This document shows positions 10,849 to 22,535 of a stretch of 64,000 nt of DNA, piece by piece. Numbering within the stretch: position 1 is the stretch's first letter; each line of letters starts with the position of its first letter. The position numbers and the translations under genes were made by a program. The stretch is from Macrothele yani (Eukaryota; Arthropoda; Arachnida; Araneae; Macrothelidae). The stretch spans positions 52,161,436 through 52,225,435 of the forward strand of contig CM077016.1 in NCBI GenBank assembly GCA_039090855.1. Reading direction: 5' to 3'. The notes beneath the pieces are model-generated. The model was not told the origin of the DNA. It was given only the letters and a program-made list of their open reading frames with translations, and made no database searches.

Positions 10849-11970
10849 CACGGTCGTATCAGAATAATATGACCACCCCCGAAATCGCTGTGTACTCGCC
10901 CTGGCCCGTCACAGAGTGCACGTAACAAGGTTGACCACAAGGGATATAAGCGACCGGCCAGGACAGATGAGCCATAGTACGCTACGCGGGCATAATGACG
11001 GACGTTCAAAAAGGAATGATCATCGGCTACCGCGTCAAGGGTGGAAGCATCTCAGAAACAGCAGACTTCGTGGGCTGTTCGCGAGGTGCTGTATTTAAGG
11101 TGCACCAAGAATGGACCGCTGGCACACCCAGTACCTCCCGACGTCATGACACTGTGGAACCCCAAAGGCCATCGGCCCCAGAGGAGAACGTCGCCTTCGT
11201 TGACTGGTAAAGGGCAATCGACGCGCAACAGTGCAGCAACTTACCACGCAAATGAACGCTGGGGCACCCAGGTACGTGTCCCTGATAACAGTTGAGCGAA
11301 CCCTGTTACGCATGAGTCTCCGGAGTCGACGCTGCGTCAAGGCGCCCATGTTAACCCAGGTCCATCGGCAACGACGCCTGCAGTCTGCATGGGACTACCG
11401 TCATTGGACAGCGGAAGAGTGGAAAAAGGTTCCGACGAATCGAAGTTTCTACTCCACAGAAGTGACCGGCGGTGGCAGTGTGAATGTCTAGCCGATGTTT
11501 TCCTGGTATGACCTGGGACCGCTGGTACCAATGTATGTCCCTGAACGCCAGTGGCTACGTGTCCATCCTCACTGACCACATGCATCCCTTCATGTTGGAC
11601 GCTTACCCTGGTGGTGATTGTGTGTAGCACAGCACAATGCGCCGTGCCACGTCGCTAACGGGGTGCGTGACTGGTTCCAGGAACACGACGGCAATGTTTC
11701 CGTTCTCCCTTGGCCGGCGAAATCGCCCGATCCCTATCCCATAGATCACTTGTGGGACTGATTGGATCGACAAGTTTGACGTGTCGATCCACAACCACAT
11801 CATATCCAGGACCGCCGTGCTCTGCTGCAGTCCGAATGGGCACGTGTGCCTCGGGCAACCTTCCAGGGCCTCATTGCGTCCATGCCACGCCGTCTCGCCG
11901 CTGTCATCCTGGCAAAAGGTGGTTATTCCCGTTATTAGGTAGGTGGTCATATTATTCTGATACGACTGTG
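10849..11970 (+). mobile_element. Tc1-like element B with TIRs and TA sites
   Basis: Inverted repeats beginning CAC(G/A)GTCGTATCAGAATAA lie at 10849 and, complemented, end at 11970. TA dinucleotides at 10847-10848 and 11971-11972 mark the target. The 1.12-kb length is short for the family because the coding region has an internal loss. It sits inside the 150-bp array. Confidence 0.85.
10995..11937 (+). pseudogene. Tc1-like transposase pseudogene (element B)
   Basis: Start at ATG 10995 gives TDVQKGMIIGYRVKGGSISE, a typical Tc1-like helix-turn-helix N-terminus. Later frames give LLRMSLRSRRCVKAPML (about 11305), YRHWTAEEWKKV (11397) and, after a gap, LNASGYVSILTDHMHPFMLDA (11540-11602) and MPRRLAAVILAKGG (about 11880). 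The first DDE Asp region is missing around 11450-11500 and a stop lies near 11208. The element cannot make transposase. Confidence 0.8.
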
Positions 11971-13121
11971 TACGTTCGCAAACAGAAGTACTAGCTAACA
12001 CCACCTAGCGCCAGAACCGAGAACTACAAAAAAAAAAAAACCCAAAAAAACACGAGTACTAGCAGTGTTTCACAGAGTAAATAGTATTCGGCGTTCAAAG
12101 ATTTTTTTAAATCCCACTTTTAGGAGCAGTTATATTAACCACAACCGATCACACATTTGCAACCCTAGCGGGAAAGTTGTGCACTATTTTTGGCAAGTAA
12201 ATGTACACCAAAGAGTTTAACAATTGATCAGTTGTGGTTAACAGTAGTATCTGACCGAAATACGATTTTTTTTTTTTTTTCATATCAGGTTCTTAAACGC
12301 GCAGATGTTACTGCTAAAATACTGCAAACGGAAACGTGAACTTAATCCCTCTAGTGGCACAATTGTGCGTTCAGAAAAAATTAAATTTATATGCAAAACA
12401 TTTTGCACCACAAACGCTCAACGACAAAGAATTTTTTTTTTAAATCGGACAAATAGAAGCAAGGATATCGACAAAAGTAGAATGTACATCTACGCCTCCT
12501 GGCGGAAAAACTATGCACCATTTTAAAGAGAAGGTACCCTCAAAAGGTTTCTCGTGACGAGGTGTTGACCGCGAAAGAATATTTTCGATCGAGTTTACAG
12601 AAGCGCACGTTTTGCTGCAAATAACAAACAAAACACTTACGCCCTTAGTGGCAAAAACCATTATTTACCAAAAATTTGAAATTATGTGCAGAAACATCCC
12701 CCTCCCTTCCCAACAGCTCCATCCAAAGCAGAAGAAATTTTTCAAATTGAACTTTTCAAATGAGAGATATTGGGGGAATCACAATTTTACTTTACACCCC
12801 AAGCGGGGGAAAAACTATGCTTTACTTGAAAAATACAGTGTCCCCAAAATTATCTTAGTTTTTAATTGTACCGATTCGAAGAAAGTTTTTTTCTTAATAT
12901 GATATTCGGAAGCAATTATATGGAATAAAATGTATTTTGAATTCAATAACATCTGCATTAAACCCCTCTAGTGACGGAGTTATACATCGGGGGAAAACCA
13001 TAGAGCGAAGATCATCGTTCCTGAATTTCAAGCTTTCCAATGGAAAGAGAATTTCTCAAATCGGACTAATAGTTGTTGAGATATGATGTCCACAGACTAA
13101 CAGACAATCTGATACCATAAG

Positions 13122-13360
13122 TGCCGCCCCGGTGGCGCAGTGGTCTAAGCGATGGCCTCTGATCATTCGCCCGAACGGGGTCCGGGTTCGAATCCCGGTG
13201 AGGCATGGATGTTGTGTTTGTCTTACGGCACTGGCTCTCTCCCTTCCCTGGAAACAGTGACCCTAAATTAGAGACGGGAGACTGCTTATAGCCCATTGAG
13301 TTGCTCACGGTGGTCGTTAAAAATCCAATAAAAAGGGGGAAAAAAAAAAAAAAAAAAAAG
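13122..13360 (+). repeat. tRNA-derived SINE (main family), copy 1
   Basis: Full-length copy. Head gccgccccggtggcgcagtg contains the A box and gggttcgaatcccggtg the B box. Body has ggcactggctctctcccttc, gacgggagactgcttatagc and a terminal tcacggtggtcgttaa before an A-rich tail. Target duplication gataccataag is at 13111-13121 and 13361-13371. The tRNA-like head has extra bases like a long variable arm, so a Ser- or Leu-type ancestor is plausible. Confidence 0.92.
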
Positions 13361-13396
13361 GATACCATAAGCACGTACTTTTTAGCAAGTCTTTTA

Positions 13397-13654
13397 TTAA
13401 CCCTTTGACGACCATAACGCCCAAAACGGCCGTGCATACAAACGGCCATAGCCGCCCGAAACGTCTGTCTAGAGTTAGTCAGATTTCCTACCGTTTCCTG
13501 CTCTTCAAATTTTCTCGACCTACGAGGGATAAGCAGAATTCACCCTCAGTCGCTATTGTTGTTATTAAACAAAGAAGTGAACCAACGGACAGTTTCGGGC
13601 GTTATGGTATTTACAGTGATAAAGGATTTTTTGGGTTACGGTCGTTAAAGGGTT
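13397..13654. repeat. TTAA-flanked MITE (piggyBac-like ends)
   Basis: Starts TTAA-CCCTTTGACGACC and ends GGTCGTTAAAGGG-TTGA, giving about 13-bp TIRs and a TTAA target with one change on the right. The 250-bp interior has no coding signal. Termini of this form and TTAA targets are typical of piggyBac-type elements. The next repeat copy begins almost at once. Confidence 0.7.
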
Positions 13655-13692
13655 GAAGAAGTTAGTAAAATCATGAAATGCATTGATTATGA

Positions 13693-14088
13693 TACGCTTT
13701 CCAACATACCAGAAATCATTATTCAAGTTATGAGGATAATGGCTGTGGAATAAATCTCGATTCTGTACCTTGACCTTTGACCCCATTTCAATGATATTAA
13801 ACAGAATTGGTTCAGTACATCTCCGGAACAACATGAAGTTTTGTCGCAATCGAAGCATTTTTACGTAAATTATGACGCATAAGGGCAATAGACTGGATCC
13901 CGCTCCTATGTCCAGAGTTTTGACCCCATTTACAATAGGGTTCGTCCTCAAGGTGTCCCCTACCACATACTAAAATTTCATCGAAATCGAACTATTTTTA
14001 CGCGAGTTATCGTGCGGGCAGACTGACAGACAGGCGGACAAAGATGGAGGAGCATATACGCTTCTTCAACCTACGGTTGGAAAGCGTA
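13693..14088 (+). repeat. TACGCTTTCCAAC element, copy 4
   Basis: Both ends are intact: tacgctttccaac at 13693-13705 and gttggaaagcgta ending at 14088. The internal modules match copy 1. Confidence 0.75.
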
Positions 14089-14124
14089 AACAAGTTAGTA
14101 AAATCATGCAATGCGTTGATTATG

Positions 14125-14215
14125 ATACGTTTCCAACATACCAGAAATCATTACTCAAGTTATTACTCTAGTTATGAGGATAATGGCTGTGGAATAAATC
14201 TCGCTCCTGTGTCCT
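14125..14215 (+). repeat. TACGCTTTCCAAC element, copy 5, truncated
   Basis: A left end (tacgtttccaacataccag) plus about 75 bp of the body, then a break into the 150-bp array near 14216. It follows copy 4 after only about 36 bp. Confidence 0.65.
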
Positions 14216-14730
14216 GCGTAGATGTACATCTTATTTTTGTCGATATTCTTGCTTCTAATTGTCAGATTTAAAAAATATTTTGTCGCTGAGGATTTCAGGT
14301 ACAAAATGTTTCTCATGTAATTTCAATTTTTTCCGAACGCACAAGTGTACCACTAGAGAGCGTAAATTTAAGTTTCCGTTTACAGCATATTTGCAGCAAT
14401 ATCTGAGGGACTAAAAACCCGATTAAAAAAAAAAAAAAATCTTTCTCGGTCAGATATTACTAACTATGAAAACATTGTGTTTATTTCCTTTCCAAAATAA
14501 TGCACAATTTTGCCGCTAGGGGGAGGGAGCGTGATTGCTTAATATGGGTTTTTCTTGATATCTTTACTTGTGAATGTCCGATTTTAAAAAATATTTTAAC
14601 ACTGGACACAATTTTCCTTGTGTAATACCGCAGGATTGTACTTGAGGAGTGCTTCTGTACTTCAGAGTTCTGTAGCTAGGTGGTGTTTGTGTAGTTATGT
14701 TTTTGCTGCAAACAGAACTACACAAATAGT
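14216..14730 (-). repeat. 150-bp CCCTAGTGGC array, inverted segment
   Basis: Reverse-complement copies of the module at 10540-13100: cores near 14350 (accactagagagcg), 14510 (ccgctagggggagg) and 14665 (agctaggtggtgtt), each with gatatcttt..cttct style ends. The segment faces the array to its left. Confidence 0.65.
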
Positions 14731-14760
14731 GAACCGCTCTGTCATAAAGGCGGTTCACTG
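14686..14760. repeat. two adjacent small hairpins
   Basis: Stem tttgtgtagtt with aactacacaaa, then stem gtgaaccgc with gcggttcac, lie directly one after the other. They sit at the end of the inverted array segment. Confidence 0.6.
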
Positions 14761-15999
14761 ATCTGTAATGTTTCTGGCAGCTACAGGTTGGACCATTTGC
14801 TTGGTTAAAAGTCAGAGGTAGTCTTGGAAATGTTGACCGCCTTCTAAATATTTGCATCAAACCGCAAACAGTGTACCCAACTGAGGATGAATTAAAATTT
14901 GCTACCCAAGTTAATTTAAAATACTCGGTACGGTGATAGCAGATCAGTGTAATTCAGATGCACGCATTGGCGTGGGAGAGGGAGGATCTCAGGGAGCTCA
15001 AGCCCCGCCCCTGTTGGATATCAAGGCGCATTTTTCTCTTGAACGCCAAATCACATGATTTATTTTTCTCTTTTAAAACAGAATTTTAAATCGTGTTCAT
15101 TAAAATATCAAGATGAATCTGGAAAACCGATAAAAAAAAAAAAAACTTACTCAAATCACATTTTTTTCCAACGAAGTCGCAGATTTTTAGAATCCCTTTT
15201 TAAATTCGTTTCATTGGCGCATTTTTCCACGTGCAGGAAGCACACCCGTGGGGTTCACTCGCAGTTACTCACACTCCTGGAAGATGCCTTTATTAACAAT
15301 AAGACAAAAGGAAAGACCAACCACTGCGATAGAATATTTATCAAGTTGTGTAAAAAAAAAGCTGCCCCCCCCCCCCCCCCTATCAAACAAATTACTAAAA
15401 ATTCTATCGATGCTTCCTGTCCCAACAACCACTCCGGAAAGTGCATTTTCTACTCTCAGGCGCTAGAAAATGTATTTTAGAAACACAATGTCTAATTCTG
15501 GACTTGCACTGCTGAACATTCATTCATCGAAAAGTAGAAGTAAATACAGGGTTCACATTTTGAAGGCAATGGCGGGGAAACCAGTTACCTTGTACAATGA
15601 TGCTAAAATATGCAAGAACATTTTTTTATTAAAGTACTAGCATAACTTTGCATTTTCAGTATTCTGCACTATTATTTATTTCACAAAATAACTAATTTTT
15701 AAATTGCGCCTTTATAATTAGCTCCGAGAAATTGAAAACTGAGACACAAGTACTATATTTTACATTAACCGCATTTAATAGATATATAGCCCTCCACATT
15801 ACATAAGGCTTTATACCAAAATTTTGTAAATCAGTGTTTTAATTATTATCAATAAAATTATTAATTTATTAATGAATTTATATAATTTTTCTGATTAATG
15901 AATTTATATAATTTTTCTGATAAATGAATTATTGATAATTAACTCTTATTAATTGATTATCCTAGATTAGCAACTATTTTAGGTGTCTGGGTACGAAAC
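14761..15999. other. no gene seen; low-complexity patches
   Basis: AT-rich. A C-tract of about 15 lies near 15365-15380, and a 23-bp direct repeat (tgaatttatataatttttct) near 15890-15920. Frames up to 141 codons here have low-complexity composition and no motif. Confidence 0.4.
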
Positions 16000-17040
16000 T
16001 AGCAGCGCACCCCCATAATTTTTGAATTGCTACGGCTCTGGATGTACATCAGACAGGCTATTTGTATGTTGGCATGCAGAGCGAGTACAAAGCGGAACGA
16101 AACCTAACCTACGTGAAGTGTTGTGCTACGACTGAGAGATCAATTCAACTGTATTCGGCTAGTCTGAATGAGTTGTATTAAATCTTCAATGAGGTGAATT
16201 TTGGTTATTGGCTTCTTTTTTTATTTTTTTATAGTTCATACGACACTTTGAGCCATAAATTTTCGGATTAAGTATGGGACTGTAAGGGCAAATAATAATA
16301 ATGAGATGCATATCAATTAAGATATGATCAAGTGTTAATCTATGTATATAAAAATAAGAAAAAAAGGGGCTATGTCACGTGCAGTGGGACAACGAAATGT
16401 CGCCCGAAAATAATATTTATTTTACTCAGGAAATAATTTTATTTCATTAACTGTGTGCATATACAATGCAAAATGCCTGGCGTACGTTGACGACGTCAGG
16501 AGGTATATAGCTAATCCAAAGCTGCGGAAAGACATTGTTTCGTAGTACATTGCCGGACACAGAAAATCTGGTCCAAGAGAATACCTGCACAAACGTAGAC
16601 AATGCCCAACGGTAGAAGGGCGCCAGCTTGTCTGGGAGGCCTGAATACGTCCTTTATGTAAAAGAATGTCAGTAGTGTTGTATGTTTTGTCCTGTCTGTA
16701 TAGAGCCTGGTTTCCACACGCAGAAGTCCGTTAGAAGGAATGTCAAATATGCGCTCGTCAGACACCAAGACAATAAGTGGGGGACCGTTCTAAGAAGCAG
16801 GAACTGCTGCGTTACTGATACGAAGCAAGTTGGTCTGGGGACAAAGGTCAGGTTCGCTTCGGAATTTGGCAAGGTCGAAGGTCAGCGCCTCGTGGTAGGG
16901 GGCCAGAGAAAACGAGGGGTCCTCCGGAGCGAGGGGGATAAGAAATAGCTTCGGACAGAGGAGTGAGAGGTGAGCTCGGAAGGCGGATAGACGAGGGGAG
17001 TTTAGGCTGCGAGGAACAAGTTCCTGTTTTAGCGTGAAGC
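16000..17040. other. unassigned sequence before the LINE
   Basis: No recognisable domain. The GC-richer 16500-17040 part could be the upstream end of the LINE that follows, but no retrotransposon motif is visible there. Confidence 0.35.
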
Positions 17041-17854
17041 CCAGTGCTTCGGGAGAAAGCGTGGAGTCGGGACGACTCTGATATTAGAGTTGCCATAAGG
17101 CAACTGATGTTTGATGGTAAGGCTCCGGGAGTGGGTGGCATAACTGCTGAGATGTTAAAATATGGTAGAGACTCTGTAATTCACTCGCTAACTGAAATTT
17201 GCCAGTTGTGCTGGGAGTTAGGAATGGTCCCACTGGATTGGAAGGATGCTATCATTGTTCCCTTGTATAAGGGAAAAGGGGATCAAAACTGACTGCAAGA
17301 ACTATCGTGGTATTTGCCTACTGAGTGTGCCAGGAAAAGCGTCTGGTAAGGTCGTTATTGAAAAAGTACGGGGCCTTACATTAGAGAAAGTGTGGGATGT
17401 TCAGAGTGGTTTTATGCCTGGTAAAGGCTGCACTAACCAAATTTTGGATTGCGCATGATGATTGAAAAGTATCTGGCTGTTGGTATGAAAGTTATTGCTG
17501 CCTTCATAGATTTAGAGAAAGCTTACGACCGAGTAAATAGGGCACTTTTGTGGAAGTTATTGAATAAATATCGTGTTACAGGGAATCTCCTTAATAGTGT
17601 AAAAGCCATTTATGCTGCAGTACAGCTTGTGTACGAGTGAACAGTGTTTTATCAAAATGGTTTTCTATTGGTGCAGGAGTAAGACAAGGTTGTGTAATGT
17701 CACCATGGCTGTTTAATATATTTATGGATGCGTGATGCCAAAATAGATAATACAGGTTTGTGTCTTGGTGATATCCGTGTGTGCAGATTGCTGTATGCTG
17801 AGGACACTGTCATGTTGGCAGAGAGCAAAAGTAAGTTGCAGAGTATGTTGTCCC

Positions 17855-19172
17855 GTTCGACGATATGTACTGATAGACTGCGCATGGCATCAAAATCTCT
17901 GGCTCCAACATCGAAAGCCACGAAATCACGTGACATGTGTCTAAAAGATGGGTCACATGTTATGCTTATGGTTGCTCTCAGCGATTTAGTAAATGAAGTT
18001 CTATAACTTTTCATGGGTAAGAAACGAACTAAATACCTAAATAGATTCTTTGAATGCTTTATAATAATTTCACTATAGCACTTCGATGTCGTCATCTTAA
18101 AATTTAAGGCTAAACGCCTTTTTTTTAATGTGACCAACAGGTGTGAGAGACCGGATAGATTTAGTTTTTGATGTATTTATAGTATGAATTTCGTGTTTTA
18201 CTTTATGATTTCTGCTTTAACAGTTTTCCGAAAGACGAAAAGATGTTTACTTAAGAAGTATAGTATTTGGCACAATATGGTTTCAGTAAGTATAATGTTT
18301 TTCGTTCAACAGAAAACTTGTCGGTTTGGTATATAGCGATTCAAAGTTTGCATAAGTTTTTATTAGAATTGGAAATATGGAAGACTGGCCCAATTGGAAA
18401 TATGGAAGACAGGACCAATTGGAAATATGGAAGACAGGCCCAAAAAGTGGAATGGTAGCAGGTGCAACCATTCCACTTTTTGGGCCTGTCTTCCATATTT
18501 CCAATAATTATTACGGTGAGGCAAAAATAGTCAATAAGGTTTTCTTACTTAACCGGAAAACTTGTGGCTATTGACATAAAAATATAGTAACTTAAGAAAA
18601 AAAAAACCATAAAAAACCGGAATGCATGTTCCAAATTCTTCGCAAATGTTCATCACATTATAAATAACGAAATGCAAACAACCCGATCTGTGCGTATATA
18701 TATCTCATAAGTAAACTTACCTGAAGAGTTTTCACTACATATGAGGAGTTTTCACATAATGCACTGAAAATACTGAAGTTCTGCAGCATAAATTAGTAAT
18801 CATATCACCATTTTTACACGGAATTTCGAGTACAAACAAACGAATTCGCGTTAGAACCCATACGAAACTTACGACCACTTTTCGATCTAATTACTTTTAA
18901 ACGATTGCAATAAAATTTTGATTGAGGTAGTTTTCTCAAAGAGGTATATCCTTATATACAATATTCCTAAAACCCACAGTTCAAATGTACACAATTTACT
19001 AATTCCTAATCCTTTAAAATGGCTTATCAGCTCATAGGAAAACGTTGGAATTAAAAGGCATGCGACCATTTCTGACCCATGTCACGTGATCCGATTCCCT
19101 CTCATTTTGGGACCACGGCGGCTCTGATGCAGCTATTGCCAGTGCACAGTCCAGTAGTATATATGGTCGAAG
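17855..19172. mobile_element. 1.3-kb non-autonomous DNA transposon with long TIRs
   Basis: Flanked by the 8-bp repeat gttgtccc (17847-17854 and 19173-19180); removing the insert restores the LINE reading frame exactly. The ends pair as ttcgac.atat.tact against its complement and remain similar for about 100 bp, including atcacgtgacatg. There is no transposase frame. An 8-bp duplication fits hAT, P or related superfamilies; a 9-bp reading would allow Mutator-like. Confidence 0.8.
18368..18504. repeat. perfect 38-bp hairpin with tandem left-arm units
   Basis: Arms 18419-18456 and 18467-18504 are exact complements with a 10-nt loop. Two more copies of the 25-bp outer arm (ttggaaatatggaagac...) lie just upstream from 18368. 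The hairpin is near the centre of the non-autonomous element. Confidence 0.9.
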
Positions 19173-20015
19173 GTTGTCCCAGATGTACGAAGTTTGCATG
19201 AAATTCAAACTGGGTATAAAAAAGGGAAAAGCCAATGTTATGGTTTTCGAGCAAGTAACTGGTAGTACTGAATGCAATACGTATAAGTCTAAATGGCACA
19301 GTGATTGACCAGGTGAATGAGTTTGTGTATTTAGGAAATATGTTTGACAGAGAGAACACATTGGATAGTGAAATTAGTAGGAGAGTGAATTCTTCTTTGG
19401 GAGGTTTTCACAGGAATGATGGGTTCTCAAGAGAGTCCCGCATGGCTGTGTATGTGAGTGTAATTGTCCCTACTGTGATGTATGCAAGTGAAATCTGGGT
19501 ACTACGGAAAAAACCATGAGAGTCGTTTGTGTGCTGGAGAAATGCATTACATACGAAGGGTTTGTGGCAAGACACTTTCCGATCGTGTGAGGAATGAAGA
19601 TGTGTTGCAGTTGCGTAATGTGAAGCAAAATGTTGTTAGCAAGGTGGAGACTAATATTTTTAGGTGGTTTGACCATGTTGAAAGAATGAGTGATGACATG
19701 CTTGCCAAGAAAATTTTTTTAGCCCAAGTGGCAGGAAGGAAAGAAAGAGGAAGGCCAAGGAAGTCATCGGAGGACCAGATTCAGTAGTGTCTGCATGAGA
19801 AAAAGATTGAGTATGAAGCATAGGAGGTCTTGTGTACGTCGAGTAATGGATATCAGTGAAGCCCAAGTTGTGTGCCAAGATCGCTGTAAATGGAGAAGTT
19901 TGATACTGGAGCAGTAAAGTAAATAATCAGTGAAAAATGTATCTGGTAGTTTGTACTTCTTTGTGAAGCTAACCTCTGAATCGCAGAGAACAGCTTAGTG
20001 ATATGTATGTATGTA

Positions 20016-20656
20016 TGCAATTATTAACAGTAATGAAGTACTGATTTTGTTTTTTTAGTCTCCATATCCTGGCCCATTTATGTGAGTCATGCTCCCTAAT
20101 CGACACAGCGATTCGATGACAATTCAGGAGATAGGATGGTATGGACTAGATGCTTGAAATGTAATGATACAAAATGGGGGGAGGGAAAGGATCGTGAAGC
20201 TTGCTTTTAATTTAGGGGAAGATTGCTTCCGTCTGAGAAAAACAAGAAAAGGAAGAGGGGATATACTATATAGAAGGTTAATTAATTAATTTATTATTAA
20301 TTAGGTTATTTATTAATTTATGTTTTTGTTGTTAGCACATCTCCAGCGTTACACAGCCTTAGAGCACTTTCTCCATCAAAATAATCATACTAAACTATTA
20401 GATCCCAAGATTCGAGTAACATCTACAAAAATAATTTACATGGCGGTAGATTTTTTTTACTTTCCGAGAGCGCGAACTTAATGTTTTTGATGCTATGCAT
20501 CTTTACCGATACTAGTAAAGTAAATCCTTGGTTAAAAATTTTCGTTGTAACGGAAATGAGTAACGGAAATAGTCAAAACCATTGTTAAAATCTGATTTTT
20601 GAAAGCCGTTCCATGAAGTGACGCAATAGATAGTTTCATTGTTACTCAACAATATA
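20016..20656. other. no gene seen
   Basis: AT-rich sequence including a run of attaattaat units near 20280-20320. Confidence 0.35.
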
Positions 20657-21966
20657 CAACGGCCGTTCCATAAAAACAGAGTAAAATCACACAATACGAA
20701 GAAATATTAGGTATAGCAAAATATATGTTATTTTTCTTTCTCAAAGTATCTCCCCTCGGATGATATGCAACGGTCCAATCATTCAGTCCAATAGCACGTG
20801 GCAAAGACATTTTGTGGAAGCTGCTTTAGCGACCCCTGTAGAGCATGAACAACGTCGGCTTCTATGTTGAAGGTTGCACCAAGTAACTTCTCCTTCACTG
20901 TTGGAAACAACCAGAAATCGCACGGGGCGAGTTCAGGACTGTAGGAAGGCTGTGGCATGATTTCAATACCGCATTTCGTAAGAAACTGTTGAACACAAGC
21001 AGCCATATGCGGGCGGGTTTTATCATGCAGTAGGGTTCACTAGCCCACCAATTCCGGTCGCCAAATCGATATGTGTCGTTCTCAGACGCTTGAAAACTGA
21101 AATGCAATACTCAGCATTGACAGTAATTTGTGGAAGAACGCCATGCTTGTAGACTACACCTTTTATGATAAAAGAAAATTATCAAAACCTTCCCAGCTGA
21201 TTTGGTTTGGCGGACGTTTTTCAGAGGAGGCGAGCCTGTGAGTTCCCAGACACTCGTTGCGCACTTCGTGAGGGGATCGAAATAGTGAACCCATGTTTCA
21301 TCGGCAGTTATTACTGTGTTTAGAAAGTTTGGATCCTTTACAATTATTTGTTTCCAGACATGACACGCCTGTACTCTGGCTAACAATTGTTCTCTCGTCA
21401 GGTGATGAAGTACCCATCTGGAACACACGCGATGCAGTAGTAATTTGTCGCGTAGAATGCGGACGTTTTTGAAATATTAGTTGACGCCGCTATGTCTTCA
21501 CAAGTCATTCGTCGATTTTTTTTTTTTTTTTTTTTTTTTTTTGCGGGATTGCCCAAACAGTGCTAACAATGCTCTTCGTAACAACACTTTCAGGTCGATC
21601 AGGCCTAGGAGCGAGTTCTGCCGCCAAACGCCCTTTTTTAAAATCGTGGTGCCATCTAAAAATCGTTGACTCACCCAAACATTTACCTTTGTAAGCTTTT
21701 TTTCATTAAATAAACTATTTCTGGAGCCAAACGATAGCAACATTTTATCGCACAACGCATTTCCTTCTTAACTCTGAATCACTCACCTCCATAGCTGATG
21801 GCGAAATGAAGACAACTGCGCAATAACAAAACCAGAATCGTCTGCCACGGCTAACTGTTGCCATAGATACTTCCTTAACTCAGTCGTCTGCGTGGCTATT
21901 TTCCCCTTCGCACTGTTGCCAACTAAACAAAAAAAAATACTCTCAGTTTTTATGGAACGGCCTTTG
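20657..21966 (-). mobile_element. mariner element, full length, TIRs and TA
   Basis: Inverted repeats caa(c/a)ggccgttccataaaaac lie at 20657 and end at 21966, with TA at 20655-20656 and 21967-21968. The 1310-bp length is standard. A T-tract of about 26 lies inside at 21517-21542. Confidence 0.85.
20770..21900 (-). pseudogene. mariner transposase pseudogene
   Basis: Read on the minus strand: an N-terminal helix-turn-helix region around 21750-21600 that switches frame, REQLLARVQACHVWKQII (about 21390), TADETWVHYFDPLTK (first catalytic Asp, about 21300), LHDKTRPHMAACVQ (second Asp, about 21030) and SYSPELAPCDFWLFPTVKEK (third Asp, about 20945). The DD34D set is present. Frameshifts near 21110 and in the N-terminal third, plus the poly-A run seen on this strand, break it. 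Confidence 0.85.
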
Positions 21967-22527
21967 TATTTTACTAAACTATCGCCGAGTATTATTTCCA
22001 TCAAGTTTTACATGAACTTAACAATATCTCATTGCAATCTGCGTGAATTACGAGTACTTCATGCTAAATAAACAACCATTACAAAAATGCATTTTCGATT
22101 ATATGAAAACTGTGCGCCGTAGCGAAATTTGGCTTCCTCTCGATCCATCAACGGTGGGGGTACCTGCTGTTGACAAGAGCTTTAAAAAGATAAACATCAC
22201 GATGGGGTGTAACTTGTAGATATCATAGAGCAACAGTTGCCAATCCCCCCCCTCCCCTACCTCACTAACGCACTTGAGATTCAGCTTTTCTTTCAATTTT
22301 GAGATCGGCTTTTAGCTTGCGCAGATGGACTTACGGACTTTCGTAGTTACATCACATTTCATCGGTGTCGTTTCTGACGTTCGTCTAAATCTGAATATAT
22401 AATGTTTTTGCAAACTGAACAGTCCGAATACTTACCATTGTGACTGCCGCAGTTTAGTAAATATTTAGTTTTATGCTCACACATCTTCTTTCATTGGCTT
22501 TACGATTATAACATTCGTTAATCCACC
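21967..22527. other. no gene seen
   Basis: Mixed AT-rich sequence without recognisable motifs. Confidence 0.35.
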
Positions 22528-22535
22528 TACCTAAT

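Larger units (their letters stand above)
10540..13100 (+). repeat. degenerate array, about 150-bp period, CCCTAGTGGC core
   Basis: A weakly conserved module recurs with a core such as tttacgccccctagcggaa or ccctctagtggcacaattgtgc, a middle part like gcaaaacatttt, and an end like agaagcagagatatcgac. Cores lie near 10585, 12170, 12345, 12496, 12640, 12800 and 12965. The unit ends with gactaatagttgttgagata near 13060. A Tc1 element (10849-11970) interrupts it. Short frames in the track are by-products of the repeat. Confidence 0.75.
17050..19910 (+). pseudogene. LINE reverse transcriptase pseudogene
   Basis: Motifs in order: KAPGVGGITAEMLKYGRDS and MVPLDWKDAIIVPLYKGKGD (17110-17290), CKNYRGICLLSVPGKA, then palm motif A in AFIDLEKAYDRVNRALLW (about 17500), motif B GVRQGCVMSPWLFNIFMD (about 17675), and motif C as LLYAEDTVMLAES. 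Motif C has AED where the catalytic pair is normally ADD or GDD. After the insertion, IVPTVMYASEIWVLRK (19460) and IFRWFDHVERMSDDML (19655) continue the C-terminus. A frameshift near 17290, stops near 17455 and 17735 and a short loss near 19510 disable it. Confidence 0.82.
17041..20015 (+). mobile_element. non-LTR retrotransposon (LINE), 5'-truncated, split
   Basis: Reverse transcriptase relic from 17041 to about 19910, then a 3' region ending in (ATGT)n at about 20000-20015, as expected of a LINE tail. A 1.3-kb DNA element (17855-19172) interrupts it. Clade is uncertain; the C-terminal pattern (RWFxHVERM, RGRPRK) is common in arthropod LINEs. Confidence 0.8.

Noticed and set aside
11603..12004. 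133-codon minus-strand frame
   Set aside because: Antisense shadow of the Tc1 element B transposase.
13066..13449. 127-codon minus-strand frame
   Set aside because: Runs through the SINE in antisense; similar frames recur at every SINE copy.
15055..15480. 141-codon frame
   Set aside because: Low complexity (Lys runs, Pro run from the C-tract) and no motif.
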